Positions 40,363 to 52,922 of a DNA stretch of 64,000 bases are shown here, piece after piece. A program made the position numbers and the translations under genes. Within the stretch, counting starts at the first letter, position 1, and each line of letters starts with the position of its first letter. The notes under the pieces are model-generated. The model searched no databases, was not told the DNA's origin, and worked only from the letters and a program-made list of their open reading frames with translations. This stretch comes from Wuchereria bancrofti (lineage: Eukaryota; Nematoda; Chromadorea; Rhabditida; Onchocercidae): NCBI GenBank assembly GCA_005281725.1, contig SSBO01000012.1, positions 20,972,779-21,036,778 of the forward strand, in the 5' to 3' direction.

Positions 40363-43300
40363 TTTATTGGTATTTATATGTAGGGGGAAGTAAGCAATTC
40401 ACATGTGATCCAACTGATGCTATACTTTTTGCAAAAAAACATTAATTGTTTAATTGTTCCTCAAATTGTTCAGTATTATAATATCAATACTAAAAAATTG
40501 AAAATCTTTCATAACTACTTGTGAAATTTTCATATTCATATTATAGGCGAAGTGAGAATTTTTGAAGATATTAATATAATGCAAGTATTTTTCCTATTGA
40601 TTTAGTTGTCGATATATTTTTTTTTTTTAACAAGACAAAATGATTGGTTACAAGATAGCTCAGAGTAAGGTTGAAAGCAGAACCATAATCTTTTGTACGA
40701 GCATTTTTCATCTTTTGCAAGCCTAATTCTTCAAAGGCATATCCATTCGGCTCAGACCTAAAACGATTCAATTTAATGGTTTATGAGTTTTTGGTCTTGT
40801 TTTGAGATCAAACATTGTTAAGGAGCATTCATTGGTCTTATTATTAAATTTATGAGAGTGAAAATAATTGAATAAGGGAATGAAAGGCATGGTTACACAA
40901 TCTAGGATATAGTGATATCACATTATCAATGCTTTCTTATTTCTTATTATTAGATATCGATATAACTGACAGATTATATTATTGGAAGTTATCACCGATA
41001 TTCTTCAATACGTCAACAGTTTTCCTAATTCTTCAATCTACTTTATGAGTTTAAAGTTTCTGTGAAGTCTTTTAACTTCATTCTTTGAATCCATGGAGAA
41101 ATTTGGAAGCTTTTAGCTCCTATCGGTTAAAAATTATGACATAACATATGATGGATCGTAATTTGAGACAACAATTTTGAATTTATCTGTCAGTCACTTA
41201 TGATTTGTTAGTTAATTCTCTTTTCCTTCTTACTTTCCATTCTGTTATACCGGTTTATATCCGGTTCTTTCTTGTATTTTTTTCTTATTTTATAGGTTTG
41301 TTTGTCGGTTTGCTTTTCGTCTTTCTAGTGATATATCAATTTATCGTAATCTCGTATACTCTAGATATGGAATTCTGAAGGGTTAATCTTCCTAAATATT
41401 TTATTTTATTTATATGGACAACGGGTTTCAGTAAATAAATTTCTCAAAAATGTCATTTCTGTCCGAAGATGTATATTTTTTTTTTTTTTTTGAAGACCCA
41501 TACTTTCAAATTTAACCTCGTCTCTTTGTCGATTGTACTGATGTGAACATATGATGATAAAGTAAGCAATTCATAGGAAACCTAAGCTAATATAGAAATA
41601 TGTTATTTCTCAATTCAATTTTTGCTTGCTTCTAGGAGAACTTTTTCATTCCAAGAATTGCCATTTATTCCTCAAAATTCCAACTAATAGCACTGATGTT
41701 TATTTTTCAAATCAGATTGCATGTTTTCCTTTTTGGTAAAATTTTTCCTCACTTTTATGGTGCTCATTTCGTGTCAAAGTTTGCAGAAGTTGTGAAGTTT
41801 CAGATGAAAAATATTTGATCTTCATATTTATCCTTTTAAGACTTTCTTAGTTTATGAATGAACCTATCAATTAGAATTTTTTTGAATATTTAAAAGGCTT
41901 TGGTTTATGTATGCTTCTTAGAACTTGACTTTCAGTGTACATTGAACTATTATTGTTTATGAAGATGACAGCACAGATATGACTTCGTGTCTTTTTAGGT
42001 GAAAGGAACGGTAATGATTATTGATCAGCTGTGATATAAATTTATTTTCATGAAAGTGATCGTTTGAGAATCTGTGATTATTTCTCATCCCACTTTTTTT
42101 TACGTATAATAGATGTCTTTTTTAATCATTGATTTTTCAAGTAAAGATTACCAATTTTTATTAATCAGTTCATTGTTTAAAAAAAATTTATATGGATGAA
42201 GTAGGGAAAATTTTGAAGAAAAGTATAAAATTTCTGTCAATTTGTTGAAAATGATATCTGATCACATGTTATTAATAAATTGAAATGGTTTTGCAATAAA
42301 TTGAAGTTGTAACTGCAATTAGTTTGTTTGATTATTGAATATTCTATCTTGGAAACATACGAAATATTTACATTGAGTGGTTTTTAAATTTTAAAATCGT
42401 AATTTTAAAAATTGAAAGAAATTTCTTTAAATCTGAAATGTCCTATGCCTTCGAATTTGAGAATTTCGGACGAAAAGAAGACAAGACAACTAGCAATGTC
42501 TGTTTTCATTATATACATAACATATGTTGTGCATTTGTAGGCGAAGGTATTATTATACAAACTATCAATGAAATGAGCAAAATAAAAGGACCGAGATTTC
42601 TGGTTGAAAAAAAAAAGAAATTATTACATCATTAATTTTACAGAGAAAAAGATGAAAAAAAAGTAAAAAGAAAGTAGGACGTTCATTTGGAAGTAGGAAT
42701 ACTTAAGACAAATTGGAAGAAAACAAATTTCACATTTTGAGACTTCTGAATTTATCATATGATTCTATCATTTTTAAGATAGAAAAGATATTTTTATTTT
42801 TGATTAAACTGAGGGAAATATTTGTTGAATTATTTATATTGAGCATATCATATCATTTTATGAAGTATCGATTTGTTTCAAAAAAAAACTTTTTAACAAT
42901 TGTACATTTTTAACAAGTAATTCAATAATATAACAAATTTAATAATCTGGAAATGGAAATTTGTATAAGTTTTTAATATATTTGATCGGACATTAAGGAT
43001 TATTTCTTTGTTGACAATAAGAAAAGTTCTAAATTACTGTAATCAATAATTTGATAGGAAAATATTCTCGTATAAGTCGAACTAATTTGTCATTTTCGAG
43101 TGAACAACTGAAAAGATGAAAACATCCTATGTAGATCAAACTTATAATGCCAACAATGAGAAGCAGTCATTCTTGATCTTTAAACTTTCAATTGCTTTCA
43201 CGAAAACAGTTATAAATTTATGAAAACTATCAGAAGACTAAAGTCATTCTTTAAAATCAGTTGCAATTAGAAAAAAATTAAAAATAAAATCGAACCAACT

Positions 43301-43397
43301 GAAAACATCTAATGTGAATTTGGATATTTGCGCCAAAAGTATGGATGCTTAAACCGGTAAGTGTATGTAAAGAGGCCTCTATTCTAATTATCAGATA

Positions 43398-43438
43398 TGA
43401 AATATCAAATGAATGAATTTAATTCATTTGATATTTCA
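43398..43438. repeat. perfect 17-base inverted repeat with 7-base loop
   Basis: The arms TGAAATATCAAATGAAT and its exact reverse complement flank GAATTTA. It could form a stable hairpin in RNA or be a small cruciform. No gene is adjacent. Confidence 0.85.
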
Positions 43439-44660
43439 ATAAACAATTTTTAAACTGATGAAATAAATTTAAATTTTAGTTTTTTTTTTTTTTGTTTATC
43501 CCACGATAAGATTGTTAATTCCCACCAGAAAACATCAATTTTACAAGGAGAAAGCAATTGCCTATAAATTAAGTATTGATTAAAGCACTAATTTTTATAT
43601 AAAAAAAAATGCAACTGCCGTAAGGTATAATTTATTCTTTTTACTAGCATAAAGATCGATTGATAACAAAAATTTTAATTACTTTTACGTGAAAATTGAA
43701 TACCTTTAAAAGGAAGTTTTGTTTTTACTGACTTTTTCATAATTTGTACCAAAAGGTTTTAAAAGAATTGAAAAGTAAGATGAAAAATTAGAAACCTTTG
43801 AGATAAAATATAAGTAATAATTAACAGTAATATCTTAACTATTTTGTTTGATTCAGTTCAATGAATTCAACAAATACATAAATGAACAACAAAAAAAAAA
43901 AAACGGATATTGCGTGAGAAGCCAATTTGAAGCTAATTTGTTTTCAACAGCGATTTGCATAGAATTATAAAAATAAAATTTAATCAAAAAAGCATTACGC
44001 AATGTCATCAGAAATTCATTTATGGAAAAAACAAACAAAATTCAAAAATTTCGAACGATTCATTCATGTAAGCATAATTGGACCAAAAATGAAGATGTTC
44101 GTAAACACTGTAATTTTATTTAATCTTTTAAACTATAATGACTAATTTTTAATTTCATCTTTAATAACTTACAAAAATCTTCTAAAATGCAAACAAATCA
44201 ACAAATTTATGAATAAACGAATTTTATTTTTTAATATTTAGCCTACCATTTGTGGCTATAGCAGTTAGCTATATTTAAGATTGAAAACTGAGTCTAAGTC
44301 TAATATTTAATAGTACAAATGATCCTATTAGTTGAAAAGCTTACGTAAGCATTATTCGTTCAACTTTTGTTTACCTTTACTATTTTGTTTAGAGAACTCT
44401 TTATATCATCCATCTATCGTTCCCTTTTTTTTCTCTTCTTTTCTTTTCCTGAATGTCATTCATCCTTTTTTGTTATTTGTAATGCAAAAAATTTTTCCAA
44501 ACATTCTCATATCATTGCTTTTCTTCCTTTTTTTTTGCTTCACTTTGAGTGCTTCAATCGTTTAAATTTACTATTTTATTCACATTCTCTATCGGAAGAA
44601 GTCATATAACACATTCTAATCTTCTAATTTGAGATAAGATTGAAATTAGAATAAATATGC

Positions 44661-44694
44661 AATTAATTAATTAATTAATTAATTAATTGATTAA
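44661..44694. repeat. AATT tetranucleotide array
   Basis: About eight AATT units with one interruption. A shorter version lies at about 18126-18150 in an intron of the PDZ gene. Confidence 0.85.
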
Positions 44695-45346
44695 TACATT
44701 GATTTATGAATCTAAAAAAAAAGGATATCTCAAATATTCTCTGATTAAACGATAGATGATGCTTTTGATAAATATTATAAGCGTAATTGAATGCATCATT
44801 TTCAAATATAATTTCTAACTGTTAAATAAAATTTGCATCGTTTATTTTTCATTATTTAATTATTTTTGATTTTTTATTTTAGATGTTAGAACTTCAAGTT
44901 AGAAATGTTTGTTAGTAAAACTCTAATACAATCAATCAATCTTCATGTATATTTGAGGATTCTCTCTTCGTCATTTCATTACACCAAACTCTAGCTAGCT
45001 AGCAAGCTATTTTCAAAATATTGATTCACTTCAAGCTACTACCACATAGTTGATGTTATATGTGCTCCGTTTGATGCTGTTGGCCATTCATCGTTGACAA
45101 TAATGATATGTTTTCAGGCTTTATACCCATTCTCCAAAAAAATTTTTTTTTTTTTTTTTCATTTACTTCTATAAATTCCTATTATTTTTTTCTTTTCCGG
45201 ATCCTGCAATTATCATTTCTATCATATAAAAATGGCCAAATAATGCATGAGGGAAAACTAAACAAATTGAAATTTTATATTTAGATTTTTACGAAATTCT
45301 GTTATCGTATAATGTGAATTTAAACTAAAATTAAACATTCCTGTTT

Positions 45347-45347
45347 T

Positions 45348-45380
<33 letters not shown>
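45347..45380. repeat. poly(T) run upstream of a small gene
   Basis: More than 30 T residues, about 70 bases before the splice-acceptor-like site of the 76-aa membrane protein gene. Confidence 0.85.
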
Positions 45381-45381
<1 letters not shown>

Positions 45382-45448
45382 ATTACGTTCAGATAAAACA
45401 ACCGGAAAGTAGACCGATGATTATTTATTGCTCTTTTATTTTTCAGAA

Positions 45449-46903
45449 ATGGTTGATTTAAAACAACAGCTTGATGTGTTAGACTATTTTGGTCCGATTG
45501 CGGTTTGGATTTCATTCTTCTCCATAACATTTATAATCTCAGTGACATGTATTTTATGGTGTTGCGTATCTAAAACAGATGACAAAACTGTTTTTGCTAA
45601 GGTTTGCAAGTTGTAAATTCATTTACAAAAATTGTTATTTGAGGATGAAATTGAACAATTGATAATGTTAACATATATTTAGTTTCAGAAATTCAATTCT
45701 TTCGTCATTTTATACTTATATATCATTTTTTATCCATTTAGAAGTTCCTTCAAAATTCTTTTCTCGATGAACATAATCTGATATAGTAATATTTCATGTA
45801 AACTTATCTCTATAACTTTGAGAAGTTTCAGCTGAAATCTTTTGAATTATTTTTTCTATCCTTTTTTGATTATTACTTGAGAAATATTTAGCAGCAGCAG
45901 CAGCAAAAAAAAAATTTTTTTCAAATATATAAAGGGAAATTTATGAAATCAATTTGTAATCAGATTAAATGATTCTCGTGAACTCTTGCACAGAAATTAA
46001 ATTTTCTTTCTTAGAATGTAGTCAGTTTTTCATTCCAATCTTTATAGAATTACTTTCATTAAATGGTTCATTACTCATTGACAGAAAATTTTTAGTCTCA
46101 TTCAAAAAAAAAATCTTGAAATCTGGATCTTTGATCCTTTTAGGAGGTAAATTTGTCTTTGAAGACAATCCTATTTTCACCTCGCAAATTTTTGTACATT
46201 ATAGCTTCTGATAATTAAATTACTTCTGATAGAGAAAGCTTGATAGTCAAAATTTCGAATTTCGAGAATGTGTATGTTGACTTAATTTGATTTGGCTTCA
46301 CTTTTATGAAATGACATATGCATAATTAGCATTTTTTTTCCTTTTTTTTTTGAAGTTCTATAGATTTTCTTTTATATTCTTGAATTACTTTCATCGTTTA
46401 TCCGATGGAAACTTTTTGCAATCATTTAGCGTTTTTCGTTATTATTCCGACAATTCGGAAATTATTGAAATATTTTTTTCTATATGTGTGCAGAGAAGTT
46501 CACCCTATTTTTGCGTTTTTAATTTACTGCAGATTTCTGAAAACTTTGAAAAAAGTCTAATTAAACTTTTCTTCCCTTCTTCTCTCATCAGATAGCATTA
46601 ATAGTTCAAAAAAAAGAAAGAAATGATTTGATTAGAATAAATTGATATATTCTTTCTGCTAAATTTATTAAGCAAAAAAAGATGAGCAAAAATTTTTAGA
46701 AGAAAATTGGATTCTCAGATTTCACTGTTTTTTTAACTTTTGATTACTTCAAATTATTTCGATTAATTAAATTTTAAAAATTATTGTTTAGATTAATTCA
46801 TTGCAACTATTCTTATTTGTTTCAGTGGGGCATGGGACCAAGGCATCAACTAAGTGTCGCACAACAAAAATATGATTCAACTTCAACTCATAAAGCTTTA
46901 TGA
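45449..46903 (+). CDS. small single-pass membrane protein, 76 aa, family unknown
   Basis: Two exons, 45449-45601 and 46826-46903, joined in phase 0 by a GT-AG intron with a TTTGTTTCAG acceptor. The protein begins MVDLKQQLDVLDYFGP. It has one strong membrane segment (about residues 15-38, IAVWISFFSITFIISVTCILW) followed by CC, a charged stretch SKTDDKTVFAK and the tail WGMGPRHQLSVAQQKYDS. There is no cleavable signal peptide pattern, so it is probably a type III or signal-anchored protein with a short N-terminus. The ATG lies two bases after TTTTTCAG (acceptor at 45446), as expected for spliced-leader addition, which fixes the start. I do not recognise a family. The intron-supported frame and the trans-splice-like site argue that the gene is real. 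Confidence 0.6.
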
Positions 46904-49900
46904 GATATAAATGCATTGGATTAGTTTAATCTTACTACTACATTTGATTTATTTTAACTTTTCTTCCTAAACATTCATTGTTTGTAATTAAAGTTACTTT
47001 ATCCTTCCGTAAAAAAAAAAAAAAAAAACTTAATGAGCAATTGGAGTAAAATATTTTAGAAGACAATGGAATCAGTGTTTTTTGATAAATAACTGAATCA
47101 GACAATGTTAAATCATATTTGCAATTTATGTTGAATATGAATGTTATGGCTTAATCGATAATTTCATTTTTGTCGTTAATTTCAATTAAAGGAATTAATT
47201 CTACCATTTTTATCTTTCATTAATTATTGTATATCATATAATTTATATATTGTTGCTGAAAAAAAAAGTATTTTTGTTTAACATTTATCAAGGAGTATTA
47301 TTTGACAAAGGTTAATGATGTGATAGCAAATTAAGCAAATATTGAGATTAATCAGAATTTAGCTGATCGATTTTTGCAATATTATTTATGATCATTAGTC
47401 ATTCCAAAAATTGCTTCATTTTTCTTTTTTCATTTGCTTGTTTATTATCATAACTGATAACGCTTGTTTGATATAGCAGAACAATAAAGGATAGGATTTT
47501 CGCTTATTGTTATTTGCTAAAGAAGTTAGCATTATCATTTATTTTCAGACTATCTACAATCTGCCAATTAATTATTGCTTAATATAAGAAATAAATATTG
47601 ATAATCGATAACAGAAAATAAAAAAAAAGCTGATTTTTTTTTTTCATGTAAATGATCTGTTTACACCTGAAAAGTGGTAATATATATTCCAAACTTTTAT
47701 ATGTCTCTTGAAAATCCCTAGTCAATAACAGATGAAATTTGATATTCTAGGAATGATTTTAACTTTTGCATTCTTAATTTATTTTATTTAACAATTACTT
47801 TTCAAAATTTTTGATTTGTTCATTCAGCTAATTGCTTAGATTTGTTAAAAAAAATTGTACGAATAATGCCAATATGGACTGAAACCATTCAAATTGCAAA
47901 ATATTCAGGAAGGTTGCACTGTCATATGCAATCGCATATTTGCGAAACGCGTAAAATTTTTCAAGTTCGCTTTTTTTTTCGCAATCGCAGATTCGAAGTT
48001 ATTGACATTTCTTCATACTGAAATGAAATATCACATCATCATAGTCTTCAACCTTTGAGGAGCGCCAAAAAATTCAGTAATCTGTGATGTGTTATTTGTT
48101 TGCTTTTACTAATACTTACTTTGCAACTTCCTTAGCAATTGAAAATAAATTGATACAAAATTTAAAGAATGTTTTTGATTTTACTAATATTTTTACTAAT
48201 ATTATGTTTTAACAAATGGTTCACATCTTTTACATTTCCAAAAATTGGAAAATTTTGGAGTGCTTCCACTAATCTCCGACTTTCTTCTTATTCGTATGTA
48301 ACTCATAAGATGCAAATAAAAGTTTTCGTTTACTTTTTTTTTTTATTTCAAAATTTAAAATTTGTCAAATTGCTAAAATTCCTGCAAAAGTTAGTTATAT
48401 ATTTAGCGAAGGCATTTGATTGAAGAGACAAAAATGATTGAAGCTACTTGACAGGATGGCCAATATATACTTCACTTTAGTCATTCCTGTTCTCTCTAAC
48501 GCTTCTGTGTCAACAATCATGAAATGCTAATTTTTTTTTTTTTTTTTTTCAATTATTTTCATCGCTTACATCGAAAGCATCCCCTTTTCATATCAACAGC
48601 AGTAATAAATCAACATACAGAATAAAATATTGTTGAAGATATTCTCTCTCGTCTCCTACTAGTCATCATTATCCGAACTGTTACACAACAAATTTGTTTG
48701 ATTAAAGGAAAGATGAAGTGAAGAATGTCATGAAATTGTTAAATCATATAAAATTGATTAAATGATTCAATCGATCATATGATTCAAACTAACAGTTTTA
48801 TGTTATGAAGAAATGAGCTAATGTTAGCAAATCAATTTGTCATCTATCATCAATGTATTATTGAATATTAGAAACAAACTGATTGATTCAAAAAGGTTTG
48901 TTTTTAGTTGTCATTTTTGAGATGATTTCACTATAACAAAATGCAACAAATTTTTAATAAATAATATGTTTATAAACATTTAATCTGCATAATTCTTTTT
49001 TTTTGCATCTATTTTCTTTTTTTTAAAAAAAAAAAACTGCTTGAAAAATTTGTCTTGAAATTAACTGATATATAGCATATGCCATAATTTTGTGTTGTCA
49101 ACTGATTAGTAACCATTGTCACATGAATTGAAGCAACAGATATATCACAAACGTTGATAATGATCCAATTTTATTACCTTTTTGTATTACTATTATTTGT
49201 GTTATAATAATAGTAAAAGAAATAAAATTATCCAAACATTCTGAGATAATGTTGGCACTTTATGTATTCTTAGCTAGAAGGGAAGAAAGATTGACATGAG
49301 CAGAACTCCTCGAAAATATAATGAAAACAAACTTTCAAAATGTCCAATAAACTGAAGAAAAGACTTTCCATCATTAGCTCCTCAAATAACCTTTTTATTA
49401 TATTTTAATGGTTAACGACTGCCTTCTTTCTAAATCAGTGGGAGAGAAAATAAACACACACAGTATAAACAAATAAACACAGGAAATAAACATAAACACA
49501 TTGAAAATAAACACACTGTCCGGTACTGTAGTGATTTGATACTGTCGCCCGGTACCGTAATGATTTGATCCTGTTATCCGATACCGTAGTGATTTAATAC
49601 AAGAGGAGTTTAGCAATTATGTGTTTTATATTTACACTTTTCGATTTTAATTATTTCCTAACTTAGAGCAACCCTTCGAATGATAATTTATTCTTATTTT
49701 GGATTAAAAATTGACCGCTTCAATGAAGCTGTTGGATTTGTAGAATTAAATTGAAGGAAATTGAATGAGCTTTCAATTTCAAATTCTCTATGATGAAGTG
49801 TAATCGTAGGAAGTGACGCAAATCACGAAGTAAACAATTTAAACCTTTTTCATTCCTTTAGATTTGCGTGAAAGAAAAATATTTAAACATATAAAATCGG

Positions 49901-50775
49901 GAAAGTTGCAAAAAAAAAGAATAATTTGAGAAAAAAAAGAAAAATCACTAGTAGTGATTTATCTCTTAGAAATATATTACTGTTAGAAATATATATTTTT
50001 TTGTTAGGAATATATTTAAGAAAAGACATGTGTTTGATAATTAAATTATCGTTTGGATGATTTAATTAACCAAAATTTTATTGAGTTCAATAAAAAGCAT
50101 CATTATTGGTTATGCTTTAAGAAACTTTACCCGTTCAATCTCATTAGAAAAAAAAAATTGGAAAAATTAGCAGAAGGAAAAACATCAACTGATAATCCTT
50201 CAATAATGTTTATATGAATACCGCCTTTCGTAACTGCACATATAAAACCTTTGTTTCATATATAAAACAATGAAACAGCTGACTTTTTATGTAAGTAAAC
50301 ATTTTTAATATTAAAAAAAATCGGTTTGCCTTGTTAATAATAGTGGTTCCTTAGTGTATCATCGTTACAATCAAAAGTTGATACCTTTCTACGATGACAT
50401 TTGAATGAGTTTCAGAAAAAAAAAACTAAAATTAAATACTGTTAATTTTCATTCAAACAAATTTAGGGTGAATTTTTTTTACTAAACATGAAAGTTTTTG
50501 CTAATGAAAAATTTAAATCACTGTAATCAACCATAATTATCCAAGTGATATTTTATGATCAAAAATAAACAATCGTAAGCAGGCAAAATCTAACTACAAA
50601 TAATCCAAATTTCAAAAATCAACAGGGCTTCTATTTTCGAATACTGAAAAGTCGCAGAATTTCTACAATTCTCTTTTTTTCTTTTTGATCAATAAAATAA
50701 GAAGATACTAAGATTATTCAATTTTTAGCCACAACAAATTTTTGCTCTATTTCGTTCGCCATTAGATTTATCATA
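46904..50775. other. long interval without a recognised gene
   Basis: AT-rich sequence between two small genes facing each other. It contains a tandem repeat (49515-49600) preceded by an AAACACA-rich stretch (about 49450-49515). No RNA gene or convincing exon was seen. Confidence 0.5.
49515..49600. repeat. three tandem copies of a 28-30 base repeat
   Basis: Each copy follows the pattern CCGRTACYGTARTGATTTRATMCT with a few substitutions. It is locally more GC-rich than its surroundings. A spurious minus-strand frame spans it. Confidence 0.8.
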
Positions 50776-51966
50776 TCAAACTGTTGGACAAATCAATACA
50801 CATTCTGCCTGATCAGTATTATTTGATAGCATATAACCCATCTTAACATTACATCGACATCTATTGCATATTAATCCATCACATCTGATGACATTTTCAT
50901 TCAATCGCTTCGATTCTACCTTTTTACGTAAGTTGGAAGTGATAGATGGACAAACTGGAACTGAATGATTCTCATTGCGCCCCAGACGAACCAGCACTTC
51001 CGAATGTTTGCAATGCACTATAAAAAACTGACATTAATTGAGTCAAAAATGAGGATTAAATATTGAAAATTAAGCAGAAAATATACAACAAATTTGATAT
51101 TTGGTTGTACTCTTACGAAGACAATCATTCAGTAAATCTAGAAATATTTAAATAAAATTCATTTTAAAAGCCATTTTAGATGTTATATTCGTAATTGACT
51201 CTTTCTTTTCTAATTAAAAACGTTTGGTTGAAACAGTGAAAGATCACAGATGACATGAAATGTTGATCTAGAACTTCTAATCTATGAGTATTACATGTTT
51301 AAGTTCACATGGATTACATTCTATTTAGACTTTCAATGCGATGATATAATCTAATTTCGCTTATTTTGGATTTGTTAATATTAGATGTGAATAGATTCGG
51401 AATAAAACTTGGAATTAGTTTGTTTCACGGCTTGTATAATCATTTTACATAGCTGTTAAATAACATTTGGGAATGTGTGTGTGTGTATCTCTAACAACTT
51501 TTCGTTTCTTAATTTTATTATAATAAATATGGATTTTCAAAGAAAAAAATTGTAAAAAATTGAGAAACAAAAAGCTCAAATATTGATTTTATTCGTGTAT
51601 TATCAGAAAGCGATGAATTATTTCCTAGTTCAAATATTCAAATATCATACCTTTTGCAAAGCATTTTTCCATATGTATCAAATAGAAAACACCAAGAACC
51701 TGTAATGAGATATTTTATTTGAGGAAAAATTCAAATTCTTGATACTGAAGGAAATTTTATATTGATCTTAAGTGTGTAACTATAATTTTAAAGTGAAAAT
51801 CAATAAGTATGTTAAAATTTTAAACCCAATGAACTGAGAGAAAAAGGATGAAATACAAAAAAATTTCACGCATTTTTATGTAAGATTTCACGCTACCGCG
51901 TATTTCCCTACTTTCCTACTAAAAATGCAAATCAGTACTCACCGTGATAATTATTTTTTTTTCCAT
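50776..51966 (-). CDS. small secreted cysteine-rich protein, 111 aa, family unknown
   Basis: Four exons: 51966-51943 (24 bases), 51699-51651 (49), 51137-51117 (21) and 51017-50776; every junction is GT-AG and phase closes to 111 codons. The N-terminus MEKKIIITVLGVFYLIHMEK followed by CFA is a typical signal peptide with likely cleavage near residue 23. The mature part starts KDLLNDCLLHCKHSE and holds nine cysteines, five of them in the C-terminal third, including CDGLICNRCRC and a final ECVLICPTV. An N-x-S site (ENHS) and another (SNNTD) suggest glycosylation. No membrane segment follows, so it is probably secreted. The odd cysteine number may mean dimerisation, or that a residue is misread. 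I do not recognise a family. The 21-base third exon is the weakest part of the model, but its removal breaks the frame. Confidence 0.6.
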
Positions 51967-52922
51967 ATTTATTCAAATTGAAACAATTGCCCAATTAGAA
52001 AGTGTGAAAAACGTATGAGTAGTAACCCAGAATTATGAAATATCAATATCATATGAGGTGTTTTTTTTTTTCAGAAAACCGGAAAGGACGCTAAGAATAT
52101 CTTCGACATATAAAATGACTGCAACTCTCGTACTAATACCTTATCTTTCTCTTACTTAAATTTGAAGTGCATTTAAAAAATAGGTATTGTCAAGAAAAGC
52201 CGTGCTCACAAAACAAGAACCGAATTCCTTCCCTTAAATTTCACAGTGATAAAAAGTTGATGGCAATGATTACATTGCCATCTGCATTAATTAGAATCAA
52301 AACAATCGAATCTCTTTTCAAATGTGTAAGCACAAATTAATGTGAAAACTCTTCATCCTGTGAGAATCTTTTTCATTTGCCTTCTCACAAACTAAACATC
52401 CCTGTTTCCAAATATTTTACATCGATTATTTTTAACGATCAAATTAGATGCAAAACTGCTACACACACACACACACTGAAATAAGCATATTTCATTGTTT
52501 GATAATTTATTTGGAAAAGAAACAACAAAAATATTAGTCATCTGTCTATCTAAACAATATGGACAGTTCCAGTTAATAAACTTATTCCAAAAAAAAAAAA
52601 AAAAAAAAAATGGAAATACTGAGATGAGATGAAATGCCGACAAATCAGTGGAGTATTTTATTCGTTCATCTTTTGTATACATATCCTTAAAATTTTAACA
52701 GAATAACAAATTACAAGAAACAAATCAAAAGAACACCTATTCATGCGTAAAGAAAAGACAAAAAACGAGAAAGTAACAATAAGGTAGTTTAAATATAATA
52801 ATACATATATTTATAATAACAAAACTTAATTCCTGTTATCAAAAACTTGATCCACTTTGAGAGAGGACGAAATTACATTATTATGGTTGTGGTTTTCAGA
52901 TTAAAGTTATAAAATCCTAAAA
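51967..52922. other. intergenic region
   Basis: Upstream of the secreted cysteine-rich gene and downstream of the Urb2-like gene (all minus strand). It contains a short (AC)n run at 52461-52476 and a poly(A) run at about 52590-52609. No exon is recognised. Confidence 0.5.
52461..52476. repeat. (AC)n microsatellite
   Basis: Eight AC units in intergenic sequence. Confidence 0.85.

Larger units (their letters stand above)
40363..45446. other. long interval without a recognised gene
   Basis: About 5 kb of AT-rich sequence downstream of the DGK gene. It contains a perfect 17-base inverted repeat (43398-43438) and an AATT array (44661-44694). The open frames are short and compositionally biased. 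No splice-linked exons or RNA gene were found. Confidence 0.5.

Noticed and set aside
49398..49616. Minus-strand frame of 72 codons
   Set aside because: Covers the tandem repeat and the AAACACA stretch; repeat-driven, no gene features.
52392..52682. Minus-strand frame of 96 codons
   Set aside because: Poly-F run from a poly(A) tract and CVCVC from the AC microsatellite show it is not coding.
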